Assembly (NCBI GenBank): GCA_023436825.1
Contig: JAEZHS010000216.1
Coordinates: 1-10,382 of the forward strand
Direction: 5' to 3'
Source: Pseudomonadota bacterium
Lineage (GTDB): Bacteria > Pseudomonadota > Alphaproteobacteria > Reyranellales > Reyranellaceae
DNA length: 10,382 bases
Position numbers and translations under genes: made by a program. Shown in pieces: positions 6,491 through 10,382 of this stretch (within the stretch, counting starts at the first letter, position 1; each line of letters starts with the position of its first letter). A model generated the notes under the pieces. The model was not told where the DNA came from. It saw only the letters and a list, made by a program, of their open reading frames with translations, and ran no database searches.

Positions 6491-7693
6491 ATGACCCTGC
6501 CCTTGCAAGGTGTGCGCGTGCTGGAGCTGGCACGAACGGTGGCGGGCCCTTTCTGTTCGATGACGCTCGCCGACATGGGGGCGGACGTCATCAAGATCGA
6601 AGAGCCGAGTCGGGGTGACGAGACGCGCGGCATGGCGCCTTTCTGGAAGGGGGAAGGAGCGGTCTATCTCGCGGTCAATCGCAACAAGAAGAGCGTCGCG
6701 GTCGATCTCAAATCCGATGCCGGGCGCGAGATCGTGCTGCGGCTGGCCGAGAGTTGTGACGTGCTGATCGAGAACTTTCGGACAGGAACTGCCGAGCGCC
6801 TCGGCCTGGGTTATGCGCAGGTCTCGGCGCGCAACCCGCGTATGATCTACTGCTCGGTCTCCGGATTCGGCCGCTCGGGCCCGGTCGCCCACAAGGCGGC
6901 ATACGACTTCATCATGCAGGGCTACGCCGGCGTGATGAGCGTGACCGGGACGCCTGAAGGCGAGCCCGTCCGCATCGGCTATCCCTCCGTCGACATCACC
7001 GCGGGCCTGCTCGCCTACGGTGGCATCATGACCGCCCTCTGGGCTCGCGAGAAGACCGGCCGCGGCCAGCTCGTGCAGTCGTCGCTGCTGGCCGGGCAGA
7101 TCGCAACGATGACGTACTTCGCGGTCGCGACTCAGGCGACCGGCGTGTCGCCCAAGCCCATGGGCCACGCGACCGGCGCTGTGGCGCCGTATCAGGCGTT
7201 CATGGCTGCAGACCGGTATTTCCTGCTGGCTGTGGGCAATGATGGACTTTGGAAGCGCTTCTGTCGGGCGATCGACCGATCGGAGTGGATCGACGATCCC
7301 CGCTACGCGACGAATGCCGCGCGCGTCGCGGGGCGCAGCGAGCTGGTCTCGTCGCTGACGGATCTCTTCCGTGCGCGCCCCGCCGCCGACTGGGTCGACT
7401 TGATGGACGAGTACGGCGTGCCTGCCAGCCTCATCCAGAACATCGCCGAGGTGCTGGAGGACGAACAGGTCCGCGACCAGGAGCTGGTCGTGAGCCTGCC
7501 GCATCCGAAGATCCCGGAGCTGAAGGTCGCCGGTATCCCGCTGAAGCTCTCTGAAACGCCGGGGCGCCTCTCCAGTCCGCCGCCCATGCTGGGCGAGCAT
7601 ACCCGGGAAACACTGCGCGAAATTGGTTTCGGTGATCGCGAACTGGACGAACTCGCCGGAAAGGGTGTCATCCGCGGTATCGCAGGGCGGTGA
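6491..7693 (+). CDS. CaiB/BaiF family (class III) CoA-transferase
   Basis: This 400-residue enzyme would move CoA between carboxylic acids. The N-terminus (LPLQGVRVLELARTVAGPFC) is typical of the family. It is followed by LADMGADVIKIEEPSRGD (26-43), NRNKKSVAVDL (63-73), ENFRTGTAERLGLGY (94-108), NPRMIYCSVSGFGRSGP (115-131) and YDFIMQGYAGVMSVTGTP (138-155). Asp168 in the S-V-D-I-T-A-G segment matches the position of catalytic Asp169 of formyl-CoA transferase, judged by eye. Length is normal. AGAGGAG at 6473-6479 precedes the ATG by 11 bases. It follows the dehydrogenase by 48 bases with no visible terminator and probably closes the operon. It may activate the acid released after Baeyer-Villiger oxidation and ester hydrolysis, or a substrate brought in by the Bug protein. 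Related family members are racemases or C-C lyases, so the exact reaction is open. Confidence 0.95.
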   Translation: MTLPLQGVRVLELARTVAGPFCSMTLADMGADVIKIEEPSRGDETRGMAPFWKGEGAVYLAVNRNKKSVAVDLKSDAGREIVLRLAESCDVLIENFRTGTAERLGLGYAQVSARNPRMIYCSVSGFGRSGPVAHKAAYDFIMQGYAGVMSVTGTPEGEPVRIGYPSVDITAGLLAYGGIMTALWAREKTGRGQLVQSSLLAGQIATMTYFAVATQATGVSPKPMGHATGAVAPYQAFMAADRYFLLAVGNDGLWKRFCRAIDRSEWIDDPRYATNAARVAGRSELVSSLTDLFRARPAADWVDLMDEYGVPASLIQNIAEVLEDEQVRDQELVVSLPHPKIPELKVAGIPLKLSETPGRLSSPPPMLGEHTRETLREIGFGDRELDELAGKGVIRGIAGR

Positions 7694-7703
7694 TCCGCCC
7701 AGC
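7682..7703. terminator. GC-rich hairpin at the convergent CoA-transferase/LysR junction
   Basis: GGGCGG (7685-7690) pairs perfectly with CCGCCC (7695-7700) across a TGAT loop that includes the TGA stop of the CoA-transferase gene. Two more pairs follow beyond one mismatch (7682-7683 with 7702-7703). The convergent LysR gene ends at 7715, only 21 bases past the stop. The hairpin is therefore well placed as a bidirectional terminator. No T-run follows on either strand, so if it works it may depend on Rho or be inefficient. Confidence 0.4.
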
Positions 7704-7714
7704 TGGATTCCGCT

Positions 7715-8611
7715 CTATTCGAGCTTCGCATGCGCGACCAGGAAGTCGACGAAAACGCGTACCTTCTTGGGCACGTAGCGCGTCTGCCGGAAGACGGCAT
7801 AGATGCCGTTATTGAACGAGTTGATGGTGACTCTGTAATCGGGAAGCACTTCCCTCACGCGGCCGCTTTGCCGGTCTGCCTGGGAGATCCAGTCCGTCAC
7901 CAGGGCGACCCCGAGTCCCGCCACCGCCACCCGCCGCAGGACTTCCGAGTTGTTGGTGTGGAAGCAGCCGGTCACCTTCAGCTCCTGCATCTCCTCGCCG
8001 TCGCGGGCAAACTTCCAGGTCGTGACCTCCGAGTTGGGACGGAAGGTGATGCAGTTGTGGCGGAGCAAATCCCGCGGTGCGGTGATGGGCGGATGGGAGT
8101 CCAGGTAGGCGGGGCTGGCCACCAGCACCCGATCACTGGGCGCCAGCCGGCGCACCAGCATCGACGAATCCTGAAGCTCCCCGAGCCGGATATCGACGTC
8201 GTAGTCCTGCTCCAGCAGGTTGACCGGAATCTCCGATAGCTGCAGGTCGATGGTGATCTTGGGATACAGCCGGCAGAACTCCTCGAGCCGCGGGGTGACG
8301 AGATGGATGCCCACCGACGTGTGCGCGTGCACGCGGAGGAAACCTTGAGGTTCGTCCTGCACCTCGCGCGCGGCCGCCTCGATCTGCTTCAGCTCCTCGA
8401 GCAGCGGCTTGATGCGCTGGTAGTATGCCTCGCCGGCGTCCGTCAGCATGATCTTTCGGCTGGTGCGATTGAACAGCTGCGCGCCCAGATGCTCCTCGAG
8501 CGCAGCGACGGTCCGGGAGACGGAAGCAGGCGACAGATTGGCCTCCTTGCCGGCCGCAGACATGCTGCCGAGTTGCACCACTCTCTGGAAAAGAAGCATC
8601 GATTCGAGCAT
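7715..8611 (-). CDS. LysR family transcriptional regulator
   Basis: This 298-residue protein has the standard LysR layout. An N-terminal winged helix-turn-helix spans about residues 1-62 (LFQRVVQLGSMSAAGKEANL, SPASVSRTVAALEEHLGAQL, FNRTSRKIMLTDAGEAYY). A linker helix lies at about 63-88, and a two-lobed effector-binding domain runs from about 91 to the end, with ASPAYLDSHPPI (165-176) and the VAGLGVALV segment (230-238). It resembles the CrgA-like LysR branch common in proteobacterial catabolic clusters. The ATG at 8609-8611 gives the full helix-turn-helix; Met5 is an alternative. The gene is convergent with the monooxygenase operon and divergent from the methyltransferase gene across 172 bases. 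LysR proteins often act on a divergent neighbour, so the methyltransferase is a direct candidate target. Control of the catabolic operon would require action at about 3.5-3.7 kb. Confidence 0.95.
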   Translation of the reverse strand: MLESMLLFQRVVQLGSMSAAGKEANLSPASVSRTVAALEEHLGAQLFNRTSRKIMLTDAGEAYYQRIKPLLEELKQIEAAAREVQDEPQGFLRVHAHTSVGIHLVTPRLEEFCRLYPKITIDLQLSEIPVNLLEQDYDVDIRLGELQDSSMLVRRLAPSDRVLVASPAYLDSHPPITAPRDLLRHNCITFRPNSEVTTWKFARDGEEMQELKVTGCFHTNNSEVLRRVAVAGLGVALVTDWISQADRQSGRVREVLPDYRVTINSFNNGIYAVFRQTRYVPKKVRVFVDFLVAHAKLE

Positions 8612-8686
8612 GGGAGTCGCAATCTCTGGTGCAGGCAGGCTCTGCCGTCAACATACCCGTGCCGCATCCACATCGTGCTGCGCACG

Positions 8687-8715
8687 TTGACTTGCCGAGT
8701 ATCATGTCGTCGAAT
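8687..8715 (+). promoter_or_regulatory. Possible sigma-70-like promoter for the methyltransferase gene
   Basis: TTGACT at 8687-8692 (five of six match TTGACA) is followed after 17 bases by TCGAAT at 8710-8715 (four of six match TATAAT). It lies in the LysR/methyltransferase divergent gap and would give a leader of roughly 60 bases before the ATG at 8784. The same 172-base gap (8612-8783) must also hold the LysR promoter and any LysR binding site, none of which I could assign. A perfect CCATCGATGG palindrome sits at 8759-8768, inside the predicted leader. Confidence 0.3.
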
Positions 8716-8783
8716 CGGATGCGCCACGCGCCGACGCAGCGGCCGCTTGTGGTGAAAGCCATCGATGGGTCACCCTCGTTGAC

Positions 8784-9854
8784 ATGACCAGCAGCACAAA
8801 GCCGCTCCACCCGATCGCGCAAACGATCCTGCCAGGACCTGTCACGGCCGAAACGCTGGCGAAATGTCGGAACAGCGCGGCCTATCAGGACATGTGCACA
8901 TTCTTCGACGGATGGCCTGAAGATTCCTTCATGTCCGATCACGCGCGGTGTACGCTTTATACCTTGGTCCGGATGATGCAGCCGAAGGCGGTCGCGGAGG
9001 TCGGTACGCTGTTTGCCGGAACCACCCAGGTGCTGGCGCGTGCGCTTGTGGAGAACGGCGCCGGCGAAATTCATACGACCGACCCCTACGGCGCCGAACG
9101 GTGCCCGGGCATAATGGCAGCATGGCCACAGAGCCTCCAGGCGGTCACACACTTCTACCCGCTCAATTCAATGGACTTCTTCCTGACGCTCGACCAGCGT
9201 CGTATCGGGCTCGATCTCGTGCTGGTCGACGGCAATCACGACTACGAGTTCGCCCTCTTCGATCTCCAGATGGCGGCGCGTCTGCTTCGGCCCGGTGGCA
9301 TCGTCGTGATGGACAACGCCGAGCAGACAGGACCCTTCCAGGCCACCCGGACGTTTCTCGACCGACATTCCGCATGGCGTGAGATCGGTGACGCCGTGAA
9401 GGCTTACGATCCGCTCAACCCCTTCGACCCGACGCGGTCATCCGTACCGGGCACGACCTTCATCCTCTTGCAGGCGCCGCCCCATGTATCGGTTGGAGCG
9501 GGGCCGCATTCATGGGGGCAGGTCTTCACCGATATGACCAGCATGAAGGGAATATCCCTCGATCTCGGCAGCACGAGCACGGCGGGTACGCTTTTCTATC
9601 AGGTGATCTTCCGAGGATTCGCCGACGGCAATCGCGCCGGGGTCGAGCTCAAGGAGGTCGGCAGCCTGCGCGTAGAAGCAGACGGCGTTGCGAGGACCGT
9701 CGTTCACGACCTCAAGAACCCCTTGCGCTGGGAAAGTGCGGCGACATATCCGGATGCCCGCTATTCCTTCGAGGTCGACCTCTCCTGGCAGCCCGATCCC
9801 GGTGCGGGCCCGCTGGCGCTGGCACGTCCCCCTGGAGCGGTCGGCGGTACCTGA
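8784..9854 (+). CDS. Class I SAM-dependent methyltransferase (Methyltransf_24-like) with extra C-terminal domain
   Basis: This 356-residue protein has a Rossmann-type methyltransferase core at about 60-230. Motif I is AEVGTLFAGTTQVLARAL (71-88), with an acidic strand-2 end at Asp100 (IHTTDPYG). LVLVDGNHDYEFALFDLQMA (145-164), ARLLRPGG (165-172) and VVMDNAE (174-180) are typical of Methyltransf_24 proteins, where the D-G-x-H-x-Y segment and the following Asp often bind metal and substrate. It would methylate a small molecule or sugar hydroxyl using S-adenosylmethionine. After about residue 232 comes roughly 125 residues of predicted beta-rich sequence that I do not recognise. The last few residues (RPPGAVGGT) look irregular, and the two other forward frames stay open to 9865 and 9921, so a late frameshift is possible. 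The gene stands alone between the LysR gene and an insertion sequence, so its pathway is unclear. The ATG at 8784 has only a weak ribosome-binding site. Confidence 0.85.
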   Translation: MTSSTKPLHPIAQTILPGPVTAETLAKCRNSAAYQDMCTFFDGWPEDSFMSDHARCTLYTLVRMMQPKAVAEVGTLFAGTTQVLARALVENGAGEIHTTDPYGAERCPGIMAAWPQSLQAVTHFYPLNSMDFFLTLDQRRIGLDLVLVDGNHDYEFALFDLQMAARLLRPGGIVVMDNAEQTGPFQATRTFLDRHSAWREIGDAVKAYDPLNPFDPTRSSVPGTTFILLQAPPHVSVGAGPHSWGQVFTDMTSMKGISLDLGSTSTAGTLFYQVIFRGFADGNRAGVELKEVGSLRVEADGVARTVVHDLKNPLRWESAATYPDARYSFEVDLSWQPDPGAGPLALARPPGAVGGT

Positions 9855-10055
9855 CCGCAAGCTGAATCTGCGACCGCCATCGATCTTGATGGGTGTCAAG
9901 CTGCATGGTCGTGTTGTCTGACGTGGCTTGAGTTCGTTCGAATTTTCGGAGTTGGCGCGCTTTGCGTGCTCGAGGCTGGCCGGCGTTGATTGTTCCCGCA
10001 GCACCCGGATAGGAGCGGCTTCCATGGGGTACAACCAGGCATATTTCAGCGCTAG
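9855..10055. other. Intergenic region before the insertion sequence
   Basis: About 200 bases with no recognisable gene. CTTGAT at 9885-9890 can pair with GTCAAG at 9895-9900 (closing G-T pair, 4-base loop). It lies about 30 bases after the methyltransferase stop but has no T-run, so it is a weak terminator candidate. Local composition is lower in GC around 9925-9950 (TTCGTTCGAATTTTCGGAG). An open - strand frame covers 9510-10034 but it shadows the methyltransferase gene and has no recognised homology. Confidence 0.4.
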
Positions 10056-10089
10056 CAGTCTGCTGAAAAACCTACCGGTTTGGCGGGAA
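10024..10089 (+). pseudogene. Possible gene start interrupted by the insertion sequence
   Basis: AGGAG at 10011-10015 is followed after eight bases by ATG at 10024. The frame reads MGYNQAYFSA and then enters the insertion-sequence end at about 10056, stopping at 10089 after 22 codons. This is what an original gene cut at its tenth or eleventh codon would look like. It is also short enough to be chance. The downstream half would lie beyond the right end of the element, outside the window. The product is not recognisable from ten residues. Confidence 0.22.
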
Positions 10090-10382
10090 TGATGATTCCA
10101 TAGCGTAGATTTTGACTAGGGAGCCTATGTCGGATGCGCGGCGAGTTCCGAGATCAAGGAGGATTGTTTTCGTATATCGATCCCGAGAAGCGCATCCCGG
10201 TAGAGCATCCGCTGCGCCAGGTTCGGGCACTGGTGCGTGAGGTCTTGACGGAGCTGAGCCGTAGCTTGGGCCGGCTTTATTCGCCTGAAGGTCGGCCTTC
10301 GATCCCGCCGGAACAGCTTGTGAGCGCCCTGCTGCTGCAAGTGTTCTACGGCATCCGGTCGGAGCGTCAGCTGATGGAGCAG
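10056..10382 (+). mobile_element. IS5-like insertion sequence, left end (cut by window)
   Basis: The transposase reading frame begins at 10134 and a likely left terminal repeat, CAGTCTGCTGAAAAACC, starts at about 10056. The bases just outside are CTAG (10052-10055), which fits the C-T-A-R type target duplicated by many IS5-group elements. The boundary is inferred from the end-like sequence and the distance to the transposase start, and could be off by a few bases. The right end and the second copy of the target are outside the window, so the ends cannot be confirmed here. Confidence 0.75.
10134..10382 (+). CDS. IS5-like transposase, N-terminal part
   Basis: Eighty-three residues are visible before the window ends. 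The start MRGEFRDQGGLFSYIDPEKR, the HPLRQVRALVREVL helix, and the G-R-P-S-I-P-P-E then ALLLQVFYGIRSERQLMEQ segment match the N-terminal (DUF772/InsH-like) domain of IS5-group transposases. This domain precedes the DDE catalytic core, which is outside the window. The ATG at 10134 is chosen because this N-terminus is usual in the group. An AAGGAGG at 10156-10162 sits just before an in-frame TTG at 10164, but one base of spacing is too close for it to be a likely start. Whether the rest of the transposase is intact cannot be seen. Confidence 0.9.
   Translation, partial: MRGEFRDQGGLFSYIDPEKRIPVEHPLRQVRALVREVLTELSRSLGRLYSPEGRPSIPPEQLVSALLLQVFYGIRSERQLMEQ

Noticed and set aside
8759..8768. CCATCGATGG palindrome before the methyltransferase start, considered as a regulator site.
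   Set aside because: Ten bases is too short to claim as an operator, and it does not fit a clear LysR T-N11-A box with spacing.
10156..10166. AAGGAGG followed by an in-frame TTG as the real transposase start.
   Set aside because: The spacing is one base, too close for initiation, and the upstream MRGE residues match the usual N-terminus of related transposases.

Overview
The window comes from a high-GC Gram-negative bacterium. The gene families suggest a soil or rhizosphere alphaproteobacterium of the Bradyrhizobium/Reyranella type: a peptide-type ABC importer, an orphan Bug-type solute-binding protein, a type I Baeyer-Villiger monooxygenase, a class III CoA-transferase and a LysR regulator. 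The taxon is inferred from composition and gene content only.

Layout. (i) 3-2311, + strand: the C-terminal part of a family 5 solute-binding protein and both permeases (DppB-like, DppC-like) of a dipeptide/oligopeptide-type ABC importer, closely spaced as one operon. No ATPase gene follows. (ii) 2312-2557: 246 non-coding bases rich in stem-loops, including a near-perfect 46-bp palindrome just after the last permease. (iii) 2558-3538: a Bug/TctC-type periplasmic binding protein with a twin-arginine-like signal peptide and no TctA/TctB partners. (iv) 3665-7693: an apparent catabolic operon, with a possible 20-codon leader ORF, a Baeyer-Villiger monooxygenase with an unusually long N-terminus, a short-chain dehydrogenase and a CaiB/BaiF CoA-transferase. 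(v) 7715-8611, - strand: a LysR regulator convergent with that operon, with a GC-rich hairpin at the junction. (vi) 8784-9854, + strand: a class I methyltransferase (Methyltransf_24-like) with an unexplained C-terminal domain, transcribed divergently from the LysR gene. (vii) 9855-10055: intergenic. (viii) about 10056 to the end: the left end and first 83 codons of an IS5-like insertion sequence, cut by the window.

How the genes may work together. The dehydrogenase could oxidise a secondary alcohol to a ketone, the monooxygenase could insert oxygen to give an ester or lactone, and the CoA-transferase could activate a resulting carboxylic acid. The Bug protein could capture a related organic acid outside the cell and the LysR protein could sense an intermediate. 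This is inferred from gene families and adjacency. No esterase/lactonase, transporter membrane subunit or beta-oxidation enzyme is visible here. I saw no tRNA, rRNA, CRISPR array or phage gene.
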